A stretch of 64,000 nucleotides of DNA from Bacillus sp. FJAT-22090 (GTDB taxonomy: Bacteria > Bacillota > Bacilli > Bacillales_A > Planococcaceae). This document shows, piece after piece, positions 7,691 to 21,891 of this stretch; the stretch's first letter is position 1, and every line of letters starts with the position of its first letter. Below the pieces are notes generated by a model, which saw only the letters and a list, made by a program, of their open reading frames with translations, made no database searches and was not told where the DNA came from. The stretch is from the NCBI RefSeq assembly GCF_007676755.1, contig NZ_VEBK01000001.1:372001-436000 (forward strand). The letters run 5' to 3'. A program made the position numbers and the translations under genes.

Positions 7691-9100
7691 TTACGCATTT
7701 ACTAGTTGAAATTTGCGAATATCTACAATATGACCTTCAATCGCTGCCGCTGCTGCCATTGCTGGGCTCATCAAGTGGGTTCTAGAACCTGCACCTTGGC
7801 GACCCTCGAAGTTTCGATTAGATGTAGATGCACAATGTTCGCCAGCTGGGACCACATCGTCATTCATCGCTAGACACATACTGCAGCCAGATTCGCGCCA
7901 TTCAAATCCTGCGTCAAGGAAGATTCTGTCGATTCCTTCTTCCTCTGCTTGTTTTTTCACGGTTTGTGATCCCGGAACGACAATCGCTTTCACAGTCGGA
8001 TGTACTTTACGACCTTCTATCACTTGTGCCGCGGTACGCAAGTCACTTAAACGGGCATTTGTACAAGAGCCGATGAACACATTGCTGATGGCGATATCCG
8101 TTATCGGCATCCCTTCTTGTAGGCCCATATAAGCTAGTGCTTTTTCATGTGCCAGCTGATCGCTTGTTTCTGTAAAGTCTTTTGTATAAGGAATAGAGTT
8201 GGAAATACCTGAACCCATTGAAGGATTTGTGCCCCAAGTGACAAATGGTTCGATTTCATCAGCAGAAATTTCCACTGTTTTATCGTAAGTTGCCCCTTCA
8301 TCAGTGGCTAAAGCCTTCCATCTCTCTGCTTCTTCTTCAAACACTTCTCCAGTGGGAACATGTTCGCGTCCTCTTAAGAACTCAACCGTTGTATCATCTG
8401 GGCTTATCAAACCTGCCCGTGCCCCTGCTTCAATCGACATATTACAAATCGTCATGCGTTCCTCCATAGACAGGTTGCGAATCGCTTCACCCGTATACTC
8501 TACGATATAACCAGTTCCCATATCGATGCCGAATTTTGAAATGATTGCTAAAATAATATCTTTGGCAGCAACACCGTATCCAAGTTCACCAGTCACTTTA
8601 ATTTCCATTGTTTTTGGTCTTGCCTGCCAAAGTGTTTGAGTGGAAAGAACATGCTCTACTTCACTAGTCCCGATGCCAAAAGCGATAGCTCCGAATGCAC
8701 CATGTGTTGATGTATGGCTATCTCCACAAACAATCGTTTTTCCAGGCTGTGTTAAGCCAAGCTCTGGGCCAATAATGTGGACGATTCCTTGATCGGGATG
8801 GTCCATATTCGCAAGTGGGACACCGAATTCTTCACAGTTTTGTTGGAGTGTATTTATTTGTTTGCGCGCAATGACATCTTGAATCTCTTCTCTATTACGA
8901 GTAGGCACGTTGTGATCCATCGTTGCATAACAAAGATCTGGACGACGTACTTTGCGATTATTTAGTCGTAACCCTTCAAAAGCCTGCGGAGATGTCACTT
9001 CATGGAGTAAGTGTAAATCGATATAGAGAAGGTCTGGTTTCCCTTCTTCCTCAAATACTACATGTTCATCCCAAATTTTTTCTATAATCGTTTTTGCCAT
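7691..9100 (-). CDS. leuC: 3-isopropylmalate dehydratase large subunit
   Basis: 469 residues with an aconitase fold. The 4Fe-4S ligands are visible as the Cys in [11 protein letters not shown] and the two in [24 protein letters not shown] and the C-terminal NRNFEGRQG are further signatures. It forms the heterodimer with LeuD encoded directly downstream, and lies 19 bases after leuB. Confidence 0.97.
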   Translation of the reverse strand: MAKTIIEKIWDEHVVFEEEGKPDLLYIDLHLLHEVTSPQAFEGLRLNNRKVRRPDLCYATMDHNVPTRNREEIQDVIARKQINTLQQNCEEFGVPLANMDHPDQGIVHIIGPELGLTQPGKTIVCGDSHTSTHGAFGAIAFGIGTSEVEHVLSTQTLWQARPKTMEIKVTGELGYGVAAKDIILAIISKFGIDMGTGYIVEYTGEAIRNLSMEERMTICNMSIEAGARAGLISPDDTTVEFLRGREHVPTGEVFEEEAERWKALATDEGATYDKTVEISADEIEPFVTWGTNPSMGSGISNSIPYTKDFTETSDQLAHEKALAYMGLQEGMPITDIAISNVFIGSCTNARLSDLRTAAQVIEGRKVHPTVKAIVVPGSQTVKKQAEEEGIDRIFLDAGFEWRESGCSMCLAMNDDVVPAGEHCASTSNRNFEGRQGAGSRTHLMSPAMAAAAAIEGHIVDIRKFQLVNA

Positions 9101-9119
9101 TTAGTCCCTCTCCTTTTGG

Positions 9120-10229
9120 TTAGACATAAGAAAACATAATACTATCTGATACAAATTCTAAGTCTAGTTCTTCTAATACTTTTCCTGTCCATTCCGTAGT
9201 AGTAAGAACTCGTTTTCCTTCTATTTGTAAATCACCTGTGAAATTGCCATCATTTAAGACGTTAAATACTGCTTCTTCCACTGCTGCAGCTTCTGTTTCC
9301 ATTTGGAATGCTTCACGTAGCATCATTGCGACGGAGAGAATCATCGCCGCTGGATTCGCTTTGTTTTTGCCTGCAATATCAGGAGCAGAGCCGTGGATTG
9401 GTTCGTATAAACCAAAGCCATCTTCCCTTGTACTTGCAGATGGAAGCATTCCTAGGGAACCAGTAATAACGGATGCTTCGTCACTTAAAATATCGCCAAA
9501 CATATTCTCTGTAACGATTACGTCAAAGGCATCTGGCTTCGTGATCAATTTCATCGCAGTGGAATCCACAAGCATATGCTCCACTTCTACGTCAGGGTAA
9601 CCTTGTTTCTTTTCTTCCACAATTTCACGCCATAGCTTACTGGAGTCCAATACATTCGCTTTATCGACAGAGGCTAGTTTTCCTCTGCGGCTTCTAGCTA
9701 ATTGGAAGGCAGTCTCGACAATACGCTCGATTTCCCCGCGTGTATAGACAAGCGTGTCTATTGCATGATCTTTCGTTTTCTTGCGCGGCTCTGCGAAGTA
9801 TAGACCCCCTGTCAATTCACGGACGATCACTAAATCAACCGACTCCACAATTTCTTTTTTCAGAGGAGATGCTTCCAACAATGCAGGAATAGCTTTCACA
9901 GGACGGATATTTGCATACAAGCCGAAATGTTTGCGTATTGCTAGTAATCCTTTTTCTGGGCGTAAATGAGATGGATTTTGATCCCATTTCGGCCCACCGA
10001 CTGCACCTAGAAGAATGGCATCACTTTTACTACATAAGTTAATCGTTTCTTCTGGAAGAGGATTTTCACATGCATCAATCGCTGCCCCACCAATCAAAGC
10101 GTATTGTAAGTGAAACGTATGATTATAGCGCTTTCCAATTGCTTGCAGTACCTTAACTGCTGCCTCCGTCACTTCTGGACCGATGCCATCTCCAGGTAAT
10201 ATTGTTATCGTCTTTTCCATCTCATTCAC
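9120..10229 (-). CDS. leuB: 3-isopropylmalate dehydrogenase
   Basis: 369 residues, the NAD-dependent oxidative decarboxylase giving 2-ketoisocaproate. ILPGDGIGPEV at the N-terminus and the Mg/NAD motif TENMFGDILSDEASVITGSLGMLPSAS are complete. The start at 10229 (MNEMEKTITILPGDG) or the second Met four codons on are both possible; an AACGGGAGTGA ribosome site favours the first. The C-terminal tail of about ten residues beyond the usual end is slightly long. Confidence 0.96.
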   Translation of the reverse strand: MNEMEKTITILPGDGIGPEVTEAAVKVLQAIGKRYNHTFHLQYALIGGAAIDACENPLPEETINLCSKSDAILLGAVGGPKWDQNPSHLRPEKGLLAIRKHFGLYANIRPVKAIPALLEASPLKKEIVESVDLVIVRELTGGLYFAEPRKKTKDHAIDTLVYTRGEIERIVETAFQLARSRRGKLASVDKANVLDSSKLWREIVEEKKQGYPDVEVEHMLVDSTAMKLITKPDAFDVIVTENMFGDILSDEASVITGSLGMLPSASTREDGFGLYEPIHGSAPDIAGKNKANPAAMILSVAMMLREAFQMETEAAAVEEAVFNVLNDGNFTGDLQIEGKRVLTTTEWTGKVLEELDLEFVSDSIMFSYV

Positions 10230-10238
10230 TCCCGTTTA

Positions 10239-12858
<2,620 letters not shown>

Positions 12859-12867
12859 TTACCTAGT

Positions 12868-13380
12868 TTATAAAATAGATAATTGTGGCGTGTTGACTTT
12901 TTGAGTTTCTCGAACAAATGCTGTCACACCGGTTCTTGTTAAATCCTTAATGCCATATGGCTTGAGTAAATCGATGAATGCATCAATTTTTTCGGAGCTG
13001 CCTGTTACTTGGAATGTCACTACATTTTTTCCTGTATCGATCGTAGCCGCTCGGAAAGGTTCCACAATGCTATTGATCTCCGCCCTTACTGCTGGCGGGG
13101 ATACAACTTTCACGAGTGCGAGCTCTCGAACGACAATTGATTTTTCCGTAATATCATTTACTTTCAGGACATCCACTTGTTTTTGTAGTTGCTTTAATAG
13201 TTGCTCCAATTTTTGTTCGTCTTCCACATTTACGACAAATGTCATTTTGGAAATTTGCGGTTGTTCGGTATGCCCGACAGTAATGCTTTCGATATTGAAC
13301 TGGCGTTTCATGAGTAGACCAGTTACGCGGTTTAATACGCCGCTTTGGTTGATCACGGTTACAGTAATAATGCGTTTCAT
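12868..13380 (-). CDS. ilvN: Acetolactate synthase small (regulatory) subunit
   Basis: 170 residues (ilvN/ilvH). N-terminal ACT domain [31 protein letters not shown] binds the feedback amino acid; the C-terminal half is the ALS_ss_C domain. Its ATG overlaps the stop of ilvB by four bases, giving coupled synthesis of the two subunits. Confidence 0.95.
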   Translation of the reverse strand: MKRIITVTVINQSGVLNRVTGLLMKRQFNIESITVGHTEQPQISKMTFVVNVEDEQKLEQLLKQLQKQVDVLKVNDITEKSIVVRELALVKVVSPPAVRAEINSIVEPFRAATIDTGKNVVTFQVTGSSEKIDAFIDLLKPYGIKDLTRTGVTAFVRETQKVNTPQLSIL

Positions 13381-15131
13381 TCTGGCTTCACCCCAATCAT
13401 TTCATGTAGTCCTCTACCTGGTGCAACCATCGGATAGACTAGTTCTTTTTGAACAACCCGACAATCGATTAATACAGGCTCTTTAGAGGCTAGCGCTTCT
13501 TTTAATTGAACCTTTGCATCCTCAAACGTCTCAATCTTGTAACCTTTTATATCGTAAGCTGCTGCAAGTTTCACAAAATCTGGCTGAACAGGAATTAAAG
13601 AATGAGAGTAGCGTTCGCCATGGAACGTTTCTTGCCACTGTCGAACCATTCCTAGTGCCTGATTGTTCAAAATGATTACTTTTACTGGAATGCGCAATTC
13701 TTGCAACAAAGATAATTCCTGCAATGTCATTTGAAAACCCGCATCTCCTACGATAGAAACGACTGTTGCTTCCGGTTTAGCTAATTGCGCTCCAATTGCT
13801 GATGGGAAGCCAAACCCCATTGTTCCCAAACCCCCTGAGGTTACCCAGTTATGCGGGTGGTTGAACTTATAATATTGGGCCGCCCACATTTGGTGCTGAC
13901 CAACATCTGTTGTGACAACTGCATCCCCGTTTGTATACTCGTGAATGAGTTCTACTACTTGCTGTGGAAGAAGCCCTCTTTCCTCGCTCGCATTATAAAA
14001 TAATGGATATTCTGTTTGATTTACATTCAAGCTTTCCAGCCATGCTGCTGTATTGCCATTCGGTGCATTTTGCTCCAATAACGCATTCAATGCTTCCTTT
14101 GCATCCGCAACAATTGGAATTTCAGTCGGAACATTTTTCCCAATCTCCGCAGGATCGATATCGATATGGATGACTTTTGCGTTTGGTGCAAAATAAGCTA
14201 GATTACCCGTTAACCGGTCATCAAATCGAGCTCCAACATTGATGAGTAGATCACAAGTTTGAATTGCCATATTGGCTGTATAGGTGCCGTGCATTCCTGC
14301 CATCCCAATGAATAGTGGATGTTTTCCTTCGATTGTTCCTAAGCCTAGTAACGTATTCGTAACAGGAATTTGATATTTCTCTGCAAACTCGACCAGTTGG
14401 TCAGATGCTTTTGCAAATAATACGCCCGCACCCGCAAGGATTAGCGGTTGTTTGGCACTCGAGATGGCCTGTGCTGCTTTTTGTATTTGTAAGAAGTTTG
14501 GTGTAGTCGTTGGTTGATATCCCGGAAGATTGACTTCATCGGTTCTATCTTCGTTTGGATTAAAAATACCTGTTGCCATATTTTTCGGAATGTCTACGAC
14601 GACTGGTCCTGGACGACCTGTGGAAGCAATATGAAAAGCTTCGTTGATAATTCTTGGTAAATCCGCTACATCTTTTACTTGGTAATTATGCTTTGTAATG
14701 GGTTGAGTAATACCGATAATATCCGCTTCCTGGAAAGCATCTGTTCCGATAACAGTAGTTGCAACCTGGCCCGTGAAGACAACGAGTGGAATCGAATCCA
14801 TCATCGCATCCGCAATTCCTGTTACGACATTTGTTGCACCTGGGCCAGAAGTAGCAATTACTACTCCAACCTTTCCAGAAACTCGTGCATATCCTTCTGC
14901 CGCATGAATTGCCCCTTGCTCATGACGCGCTAAAATATGTCTGATCGGGTTTTTATGTAGCGCATCATAAATCGGTAAAACGGCTCCACCTGGATAACCA
15001 AAAACTACTTCAACTTGGTGCTTTTTCAACGTTTCAATTAAAACATCTGCACCATCCAATTGTTTCAGGGCAACCGAGGTTTCAGGCTCTTCATACATTT
15101 GTTCTGTTTCTTCAACAGTCATCTTCATCAT
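13377..15131 (-). CDS. ilvB: Acetolactate synthase large subunit
   Basis: The ThDP- and FAD-dependent catalytic subunit, about 584 residues from the start chosen at 15131 ([11 protein letters not shown]). A GGAGG lies seven bases before it. The longer open frame reaches into the leader and its extra residues are not protein-like. [20 protein letters not shown] holds the catalytic Glu, and [18 protein letters not shown] with the following LNN is the ThDP/Mg motif. It heads the ilvB-ilvN-ilvC-leu unit, directly after the T-box. Confidence 0.96.
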   Translation of the reverse strand: MMKMTVEETEQMYEEPETSVALKQLDGADVLIETLKKHQVEVVFGYPGGAVLPIYDALHKNPIRHILARHEQGAIHAAEGYARVSGKVGVVIATSGPGATNVVTGIADAMMDSIPLVVFTGQVATTVIGTDAFQEADIIGITQPITKHNYQVKDVADLPRIINEAFHIASTGRPGPVVVDIPKNMATGIFNPNEDRTDEVNLPGYQPTTTPNFLQIQKAAQAISSAKQPLILAGAGVLFAKASDQLVEFAEKYQIPVTNTLLGLGTIEGKHPLFIGMAGMHGTYTANMAIQTCDLLINVGARFDDRLTGNLAYFAPNAKVIHIDIDPAEIGKNVPTEIPIVADAKEALNALLEQNAPNGNTAAWLESLNVNQTEYPLFYNASEERGLLPQQVVELIHEYTNGDAVVTTDVGQHQMWAAQYYKFNHPHNWVTSGGLGTMGFGFPSAIGAQLAKPEATVVSIVGDAGFQMTLQELSLLQELRIPVKVIILNNQALGMVRQWQETFHGERYSHSLIPVQPDFVKLAAAYDIKGYKIETFEDAKVQLKEALASKEPVLIDCRVVQKELVYPMVAPGRGLHEMIGVKPE

Positions 15132-15237
15132 AATTTCCTCCTTTTTCAAATCGTCCAGTTTAAAAGAAATGCGTAAGGCGGCAGGTGCCCGGAGTCTAGA
15201 CAATAACTGTATAGACTTGTGTTACTTTCTTATATAA

Positions 15238-15540
15238 AAAGAAAAAGAATCTCATCCCACACAAAGAAACTATCGTTCTTTTGTATAGGGATGAAATTCT
15301 TTTCATGGTACCACCCTAGTTCGCAGCGCAACCGCTACCTCGCGGACAACCGACAAACATCGATCATCCATTTTTAACGAGAGTAGTTAAGTCTTACTAC
15401 ACCCGGAAGTATCTAATTGGTTTCCCGTTCAACACTTCACTCCGAGGGGATGTCGCTAAAGGTTGTATTGCCGTTTTCCAGCACTGACGGCTCTCTGTAA
15501 ATACAAGATTCCTTTAACTTTTGCCTCATCATAGATTTAT
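15238..15540 (-). promoter_or_regulatory. T-box riboswitch controlling ilvB-ilvA operon
   Basis: Read on the minus strand, the T-box sequence AGGGTGGTACC lies at about 15307-15317 and is followed by a terminator stem (15288-15299 with 15247-15258) and a T-run. The upstream half folds as Stem I: UUGUAUU/AAUACAA below the AG-bulge segment CAGAGAGCC, then GUUAAAGG/CCUUUAGC, then a GAGG/CCUC base stem. The bulge on the 3' side between these last two helices reads GACAUCC, making AUC (isoleucine) the best specifier candidate, though the pairing is by eye. Uncharged tRNA would favour antitermination. ilvD lies upstream of this element. Confidence 0.9.
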
Positions 15541-15551
15541 CCTATTGGTTT

Positions 15552-17219
15552 TTAGATTTTCATTACTCCACCTGTGCTTGCGGAAGTTACTAGTTTGGAG
15601 TATCTTGCCAAATAGCCTTTTTTAATTTTCGGTTCAAAAGGTTGAAGTTTTTCTCTTCTACTTGCCAATTCCTCTTCACTAACTTGCAACTCTATCGTTC
15701 TATTTGTTAAATCGATAACAATAATATCGTCATTTTCAACAAGTGCGATTGGTCCACCATCAGCTGCTTCTGGAGAAATATGTCCGATGGAAATTCCTCT
15801 GGATGCTCCTGAAAATCTTCCGTCTGTAATGAGTGCCACTTTCGTTCCTAATCCGCGGCCTTGAATTGCAGAAGTTGGAGCGAGCATTTCAGGCATTCCC
15901 GGTCCGCCTCTTGGGCCTTCGTAGCGAATAACGACTACATGGCCTTCTTGCACAGTTCCATTATCAATTGCTTCTTGGGATGCTTCTTGTGAATCAAACA
16001 CGATTGCTTTCCCAGTGAATTCTTTTATAGAAGGATCCACAGCGCCTACTTTAATAACCCCACCCTCTGGTGCGATATTTCCGAATAAGACGGACAAACC
16101 TCCTACAGGACTATATGGATTTTCTTTTCGACGTATGACTTGATCATTTTTAATCTCTGAATCTTTCACATTCTCATAGAGTGATTTCCCCGTAATCGTC
16201 AATCGATCTGGGTGAACAGCTCCAGGTATTTCGCATAGCTCTTTTATAATGGCACTAACCCCTCCCGCAAGATGTACATCATGCATGGAGTAATCAGAAG
16301 CAGGCATAATTTTCGATAAATAAGGAACCCGTTTTGCCACTTCGTTAATCTCTTTAACGTCATATTCAATTTCTGCTTCATGTGCAATAGCCAAAGTATG
16401 TAGCACGGTGTTTGTAGAACCACCCATTGCCATGTCTAGCGCAAATGCATCATCAATTGTTTCTTTAGTGATCAAATCTCGTGGTTTAATATTTTCTTTT
16501 ACCATTCGGACAAGATGTGTTGCAGCTTCTTTAATTAACCGGTGACGTTCGTCTGAAGTAGCAACAATCGTTCCGTTACCTGGGAGTGTTACCCCAAGCA
16601 TTTCCATCAATGAATTCATCGAGTTCGCTGTGAACATACCCGAACAGGAACCGCATGTTGGACATGCATTTTGTTCAATGTCTAGCAATTGTTCCGCAGT
16701 CATCGATCCTGATTTATAAGAACCGACACCTTCGAAAACGGAAGTAAGCGAAAGTTGTTTCCCGTCTGCTGAAGTCCCAGCTTCCATCGGGCCACCTGAT
16801 ACAAAAACAGATGGGACATTCGTTCTCACTGCTGCCATCAGCATTCCTGGTGTGATCTTGTCACAGTTCGGAATATAAAACACACCATCAAACCAGTGTG
16901 CGTTAATAACTGTTTCTGCGGAGTCAGCAATAAGTTCACGGCTCGGAAGTGAATATCTCATCCCGATATGCCCCATTGCTATTCCATCATCTACACCGAT
17001 TGTGTTAAATTCAAACGGAATTCCACCAGCTTCGCGTATTGCCTCTTTCACGACTTCTGCAAATTTATTCAAATGCATATGGCCCGGAATAATATCAATA
17101 TAGGAGTTACACACGCCAATAAACGGTTTATCCAAATCCTTTGTTTTTACGCCAGTTGCGTAAAGTAAGCTTCGATGTGGTGCTCGATCGACACCCTTTT
17201 TTATCATGTCACTTCTCAA
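15552..17219 (-). CDS. ilvD: Dihydroxy-acid dehydratase
   Basis: 555 residues, the Fe-S enzyme giving 2-keto acids for valine, leucine and isoleucine. Cluster ligands lie in [22 protein letters not shown] and [18 protein letters not shown]. The start is TTG at 17219 ([15 protein letters not shown]) nine bases after AGGAG; the internal ATG four codons later is possible but lacks its own site. It sits upstream of the T-box, so its own promoter region (with a Rex/Fnr-like palindrome at 17296-17313) must drive it. Confidence 0.96.
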   Translation of the reverse strand: MRSDMIKKGVDRAPHRSLLYATGVKTKDLDKPFIGVCNSYIDIIPGHMHLNKFAEVVKEAIREAGGIPFEFNTIGVDDGIAMGHIGMRYSLPSRELIADSAETVINAHWFDGVFYIPNCDKITPGMLMAAVRTNVPSVFVSGGPMEAGTSADGKQLSLTSVFEGVGSYKSGSMTAEQLLDIEQNACPTCGSCSGMFTANSMNSLMEMLGVTLPGNGTIVATSDERHRLIKEAATHLVRMVKENIKPRDLITKETIDDAFALDMAMGGSTNTVLHTLAIAHEAEIEYDVKEINEVAKRVPYLSKIMPASDYSMHDVHLAGGVSAIIKELCEIPGAVHPDRLTITGKSLYENVKDSEIKNDQVIRRKENPYSPVGGLSVLFGNIAPEGGVIKVGAVDPSIKEFTGKAIVFDSQEASQEAIDNGTVQEGHVVVIRYEGPRGGPGMPEMLAPTSAIQGRGLGTKVALITDGRFSGASRGISIGHISPEAADGGPIALVENDDIIVIDLTNRTIELQVSEEELASRREKLQPFEPKIKKGYLARYSKLVTSASTGGVMKI

Positions 17220-17295
17220 TTTAAATCGCTCCTATACTTACCGCCTATCTAGCGTTTAGCTTTGTGCACTCAGACTATTTAATGTCTTATTAAGT

Positions 17296-17313
17296 TTGTG
17301 AATTTTATCACAA
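17296..17313. promoter_or_regulatory. Rex/Fnr-type palindromic operator before ilvD
   Basis: TTGTGA-N6-TCACAA, perfect in its six-base arms, 77 bases before the ilvD start. The 18-mer matches the Rex consensus TTGTGAAW4TTCACAA at 17 of 18 positions and also fits the Fnr/Crp pattern TGTGA-N6-TCACA. The rest of the 17220-17560 gap is AT-rich with no gene seen. Confidence 0.6.
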
Positions 17314-17566
17314 TATTTAATATATTGTAGCTATCATATCGCCTTTAAAATGTCGCGTCAACACCCTTTTTTAAAATAATCAGTCATTTTCGAATATTCA
17401 CTTTTGATGTAATCGTTTACATACGCGATATATCGCATTTCGCAGGTGGAAAAAATAATTGTGAACATTTATTTAAATGAGGGCTTTGTGCAGATGTACG
17501 AGTTTGAATAAGGGAGGAGATGGTAGCTGGCATTATTAGCTAGTTTAAGGAAAAGTTTGGCTTAAC

Positions 17567-17661
17567 GAGACCAATTTAGCGGTGAACGCAACTAATTGGA
17601 TGTCGAGAGCAACCAATTATATGGTGAAAGCAACCAGTTTACCAACGGGAGCAACCAAACA
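17567..17661. repeat. Phased repeat array A4 (GCAACC core, one five-unit block)
   Basis: Five units at exact 21-base spacing: GAGACC at 17567, then GCAAC(C/T) at 17588, 17609, 17630 and 17651, usually followed by A(A/G)TT. It is immediately followed by the terminator of the membrane-protein gene. Almost the same five-unit block with the same opening (GGCTTARCGAGACCAATT) occurs at 55935. Confidence 0.85.
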
Positions 17662-17681
17662 ACAAAAACGCATAAAAAAAA

Positions 17682-17703
17682 CCTTCTCGACTAACCGAGA
17701 AGG
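17682..17703 (-). terminator. Terminator of the membrane-protein gene
   Basis: Eight-base stem (17682-17689 with 17696-17703) followed by eight T residues on the minus strand. Confidence 0.88.
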
Positions 17704-17711
17704 CGAAAACG

Positions 17712-18143
17712 TTACCATAAATGTGGCTTCGCAACCATGAACCAAAGCATGACTAATAATAATAAAATATACAGCCATACAGAACGATGCAATTTTTGAA
17801 TAAGTGTGTCCAAATTAATCGCTTCTGCTCGAAACGAGCGAATATTTGGCTTGAATGCTCTTGCTAGGAAAACAATCGAACTGATCATCACAACAATCGT
17901 CATAATTACCCACGATGTCGACCAAGGCCAATTTCCTTGCCACATTAGCAAAATACCAGAAACGACGAGTACATGTCCAGCATGCTTGACGATTCGAATA
18001 GCTGCTTGGAACACGTCTAAATAAGAATCAAGCACCTCTCTATTTTGGCCTTTCATCCTATTTAATAAAGGAAAAAGTACAAAAAACGGCCCTATTGACA
18101 AAATTGCACTAATTACATGAATAAAAATAATAAATGAGTACAT
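17712..18143 (-). CDS. Four-helix integral membrane protein, DUF2269-like
   Basis: A small hydrophobic protein with about four membrane helices (residues near 3-22, 50-68, 78-100 and 121-140 of the 143-residue form). The start at 18143 (MYSFIIFIHVISAIL) follows AGGTGA; the longer ATG has no ribosome site. The first helix carries HVISAILSIGPFF and a later RIVKHAGHVLVVSGILL, resembling DUF2269 membrane proteins, whose function is not established. Monocistronic, with its own terminator. Confidence 0.65.
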   Translation of the reverse strand: MYSFIIFIHVISAILSIGPFFVLFPLLNRMKGQNREVLDSYLDVFQAAIRIVKHAGHVLVVSGILLMWQGNWPWSTSWVIMTIVVMISSIVFLARAFKPNIRSFRAEAINLDTLIQKLHRSVWLYILLLLVMLWFMVAKPHLW

Positions 18144-18300
18144 AGAATTATCACCTAAGTTCATTATACGATATTACGTATCAATAGTTTGTGTCCAGTT
18201 GAGGAATATTTTTATATGAAAAAGGAGAATGGCAATGTAGTGACTTCAAATTCAAGTGCTGCAATCAGAATCGCAAATAATCTCTTTCTTCACAAAAAAA

Positions 18301-18331
18301 GACTCCAATTCAATATTTCAGAATTGGAGTC
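18301..18331 (-). terminator. Terminator of chemoreceptor gene
   Basis: Eleven-base perfect stem (18301-18311 with 18321-18331) just past the stop codon, followed by seven T on the minus strand. Confidence 0.88.
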
Positions 18332-18339
18332 TCCATTAA

Positions 18340-20025
18340 TTAAATTTTAAAATGGCTTACTTCAGATTGAAGTGTTTCCGCTAGATCCGCTAATGTTTGG
18401 GAATTGGCTGAAATTTCTTCGTTGGCAGCTAGTTGTTCTTCTGTTGCTGCACTTGTGTCGTTGGCACCATCTGCGGCGATGGATGCAAGATGTTGAACCT
18501 GTTGGACATTTTCCGTAACGGAATCTACCATCGCATGGATCTGCTCAATTGCTGCAGAAACCGATCCTACTTTGAATACTACTTCGCCTACTCCGTTTTC
18601 GATTTCTTCAAATACATGAATGGATTCGGTTGTTTTCGAGAGGCCTTCTTCTACTTTCGTTCCACCTGTAGTGATTGCTTTTACGGCATCATCCGAAGCT
18701 GATTGTATCAATTGAACCATTGCTCCGATTTCGGATGCAGAGTTTTTCGATTGCTCTGCAAGTTTACGTACTTCTTCTGCAACAACGGCGAAGCCTTTGC
18801 CGTATTCTCCAGCACGTGCTGCTTCGATTGCTGCATTTAAAGCAAGTAGATTGGTTTGTTCAGAGATGTCTGTGATCAGTGAAGTAATAGATTGAATTTC
18901 ACTAGAATGCTTCGCCATGCTTTTCATAATTTCAGTTGTTTCATTGAATGTCGTATGAATAGTATTCATTTGGCTTGCTACTTCAGACACTACAGAGGAG
19001 CCTTTTGTTACAAGGTTTTGTACGCCGTCTGTCGATTGAAGCATTTCTTCATTATTTTTAGAGATTTGACCGATTCCTTGTTGTAATTCTACGATAGATT
19101 GGACTGAAGAATCCATATGTTTCATTTGTTCTTCGCTTGCTAGCATTTGGCCTTCAGCAGATTTTGCCACCATTTGAGTAGATGCTAAACTTTCTTCGGA
19201 GCTTGCAGAAAGCTCTTGCGCGTTTGCTGCAAGTTGCATCGATGAGTCTCGTACATTTGAAACGATGTTTCGAAGATCGGCAGACATTTTATTAAAGGCA
19301 ATGGCCATTTCGCCAACCTCGTCTTTGTTTTTTATGTTAATAGATTCTACTACCAAGTTCCCACCGGCAATATCTGCAAGGCCTGCAGTAACTTTTTTAA
19401 TTGGTTTGGAAATGCTTTTGCTGATGAAATAGGAAACAAGCACCCCAATAATTATGCTTAAGATAGTTAGTATCATCGTAACCATATTCGTTAATCTTAC
19501 ATAATCATCTAGATCTTTTTGTTCCTGATCTACATGTGCTTGTTGTATTTGTTTTAATTGTGCCAATGTATCAAGTATATCTCTGTTAAGCTCTTGGGAA
19601 GTTGCTGCATATTGTGCAAACATACCATTTTTTCGTTTCAATTCTATAATTTTATTATTTGCTTCAGATAATTTAACAGTTTCGGCTTTAAGATCCTCCA
19701 TTAACTTTAATGAGGCTTGATCACCAGCTAAACCTTTAATCAGTTCCTTTGCAACTTCAGTTCCCTCTTCCATTTGCATATCTAATTTCTTAATGGAGTC
19801 TTCCTTGCTGAACATAACAAATTCTAAAACGGAGCTTGACATATCCTTTTGAGTAATTTCTATTTCTTCTACAAGATCTACTTTTCTCATATCTTCGTTA
19901 ATAACTTTTTTGTATCTATCTGTAATATCAAAAGTTGAGAAGATAGATAAAGCACTTGCAATTATTAATAAGATTAATACCGCCAAAAATCCAAACCACA
20001 TCTTTCTGTTAATCGTAAATTTCAT
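18340..20025 (-). CDS. Methyl-accepting chemotaxis protein (tandem copy 1)
   Basis: 561 residues: TM helix 8-30, a four-helix-bundle sensor outside the membrane (about 31-180), TM 182-203, HAMP to about 255, and a long signalling domain with the hairpin [30 protein letters not shown] split here only by its length. The last residues ([16 protein letters not shown]) match those of the next gene upstream. The two receptors are closely related in the cytoplasmic half and differ in the sensor half, as expected after duplication and divergence for different ligands. Confidence 0.93.
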   Translation of the reverse strand: MKFTINRKMWFGFLAVLILLIIASALSIFSTFDITDRYKKVINEDMRKVDLVEEIEITQKDMSSSVLEFVMFSKEDSIKKLDMQMEEGTEVAKELIKGLAGDQASLKLMEDLKAETVKLSEANNKIIELKRKNGMFAQYAATSQELNRDILDTLAQLKQIQQAHVDQEQKDLDDYVRLTNMVTMILTILSIIIGVLVSYFISKSISKPIKKVTAGLADIAGGNLVVESINIKNKDEVGEMAIAFNKMSADLRNIVSNVRDSSMQLAANAQELSASSEESLASTQMVAKSAEGQMLASEEQMKHMDSSVQSIVELQQGIGQISKNNEEMLQSTDGVQNLVTKGSSVVSEVASQMNTIHTTFNETTEIMKSMAKHSSEIQSITSLITDISEQTNLLALNAAIEAARAGEYGKGFAVVAEEVRKLAEQSKNSASEIGAMVQLIQSASDDAVKAITTGGTKVEEGLSKTTESIHVFEEIENGVGEVVFKVGSVSAAIEQIHAMVDSVTENVQQVQHLASIAADGANDTSAATEEQLAANEEISANSQTLADLAETLQSEVSHFKI

Positions 20026-20133
20026 CCTATAACTCCCTTTTTCCCTATAAACATTTTTTATATTTTGATTACTTAGTAACTATACTATTATACATATAGA
20101 AAGGTATTTTGTCATATACCATAAACACAAAAA

Positions 20134-20167
20134 TGGCTTTAAATCGAACCCTCGACTTAAAGCCATC
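20134..20167 (-). terminator. Terminator between tandem chemoreceptors
   Basis: Fifteen-base arms with one mismatch pair (20134-20148 with 20153-20167) and a following T-run on the minus strand. Confidence 0.85.
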
Positions 20168-20174
20168 CTTAATA

Positions 20175-21863
20175 TTAGATTTTAAAATGACTTACATTAC
20201 TTTGAAGCGCTTCCGCTAGATCTGCTAATGTTTGAGCATTGGAGGTAATTTCTTCATTAGCAGCTAGTTGTTCCTCCGTTGCAGCACTTGTATCATTTGC
20301 CCCGTCTGCTGCAAGTGCAGCCAAACGTTGTACTTCAAGTGAGCCTTCTGACACAGATTCCGTCATCACTTGAATTTGTTCAATGGCCGCAGAGACGGAT
20401 TCAATTTTAGAACCAACTACTCCAACCGCTGTTTCAATTTCATTGAATACATCTAGTGAATCGTTCGTTTTAGCCAGACCATCTGCTACTTTGTCTCCAC
20501 CGCTCGTGATTGCTTTCACTGCGTCACCAGAAGCAGATTGAATAATCTGTACCATCTTTTCAATTTCGAACGCAGAGTTTTTCGACTGCTCTGCAAGTTT
20601 TCGAACTTCTTCTGCTACTACTGCAAAGCCTTTACCATACTCACCAGCACGCGCTGCTTCAATAGCCGCATTTAACGCCAACAAATTCGTTTGCTCTGAA
20701 ATATCCGTTATCAGTGCGGTAATTGACTGAATTTCATCGGAATGCTTTGCCATATTATGCATAATTACCGTTGTATCCTTAAAAGTGGAATGGATTGTAC
20801 TCATTTGACCAGCAACATCAGCGACTACAGCTGAACCTTTTTTCACCAATTTAGTCACATCATCCGCAGCTTCCAGCATTTCTCCATTATCAACAGAAAT
20901 CTGTCCGATTCCCTGTGCTAATTCTGTCATGGAGTTAACAGATGTGTCCATATGACGTACTTGCTGTTCACTTGTTGCCATTTGTGCTTCTGCAGACTGT
21001 GCTACCATTTGGGATGAAGCTAAACTCTCCTCGGCACTTGCTGAAAGCTCTTCCGCATTTGCCGCAAGCTGCATCGAGGAATCGCGAACATTGGAAACAA
21101 TTTCACGAAGATCCACTGACATCGCATTAAACGCCGTTGCCATCTCTCCAACTTCATCTTTATTTTTAATATGAATTGGCTCAACAGTTAAATTGCCTAC
21201 TGCGATTTCAGATAAACCAGCAGTCACACGCTTTACTGGTCTAGAAATACTTCGACTGATGAAATAGGCTAATACGATTCCTAAAAATACTGCTGCAATT
21301 GTTATTAATACAGCAAATATTTTAGCCCCTCGCTCATAACTTGTTATTTCAGCTCGCATGCTTTCCATATCATTTTGTAGAAACTGTTCCATTTCCCCTA
21401 GGATACTTATCATACTCTCACTAATCGACTTTGCTTCCGTAGAAAGCTTACTAACCTCCACTGTATTATTATTCATCTTCGCCGCAATGATTTCTTCATT
21501 ATTTTTAGCATACAGCATCATTTTTTTTTCAAAATCATTCGATAGCTCAAGCGTTTCAGGAGAAAAAAGAATAACTTTTAATTGTTGCGTTAGCTCTGTT
21601 GTTAATACTTGATTTTCAGAAATGCTTTTCTTGGATGCATCTGTATTAGATAGTAAAAAATCCATTACACTTCTAGTAGTGTCCTTTTGAGCCATTTCTA
21701 TATCTTTTAAGAGATTCACTTTCACTGCCTGGTCATCTAAGAGAAATTGATATTTACTACTTGTATTAATCATTGCCCAAACCGTTAGACCAGCAACGAT
21801 AATTAGTAAAAATAAAATAGCAGAAAAACCAAGCCACATCTTTTTCCCAATCGTTATTTTCAT
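20175..21863 (-). CDS. Methyl-accepting chemotaxis protein (tandem copy 2)
   Basis: 562 residues with the same plan as its neighbour: TM 10-32, helical sensor, TM 185-207, HAMP, then a signalling coiled coil ending [10 protein letters not shown]. The cytoplasmic domain is near-identical to that of the downstream receptor; the sensor regions share only the four-helix-bundle pattern. Each gene has its own terminator, so the pair is not one transcript by necessity. Ligand unknown. Confidence 0.93.
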   Translation of the reverse strand: MKITIGKKMWLGFSAILFLLIIVAGLTVWAMINTSSKYQFLLDDQAVKVNLLKDIEMAQKDTTRSVMDFLLSNTDASKKSISENQVLTTELTQQLKVILFSPETLELSNDFEKKMMLYAKNNEEIIAAKMNNNTVEVSKLSTEAKSISESMISILGEMEQFLQNDMESMRAEITSYERGAKIFAVLITIAAVFLGIVLAYFISRSISRPVKRVTAGLSEIAVGNLTVEPIHIKNKDEVGEMATAFNAMSVDLREIVSNVRDSSMQLAANAEELSASAEESLASSQMVAQSAEAQMATSEQQVRHMDTSVNSMTELAQGIGQISVDNGEMLEAADDVTKLVKKGSAVVADVAGQMSTIHSTFKDTTVIMHNMAKHSDEIQSITALITDISEQTNLLALNAAIEAARAGEYGKGFAVVAEEVRKLAEQSKNSAFEIEKMVQIIQSASGDAVKAITSGGDKVADGLAKTNDSLDVFNEIETAVGVVGSKIESVSAAIEQIQVMTESVSEGSLEVQRLAALAADGANDTSAATEEQLAANEEITSNAQTLADLAEALQSNVSHFKI

Positions 21864-21891
21864 AGGAAATCTCCCCCCAACTAATCCGCTA

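Noticed and set aside
13377-15203. Longer ilvB start ([13 protein letters not shown]...)
   Set aside because: The extra 24 residues come from leader sequence; the clear GGAGG and conserved start are at 15131.
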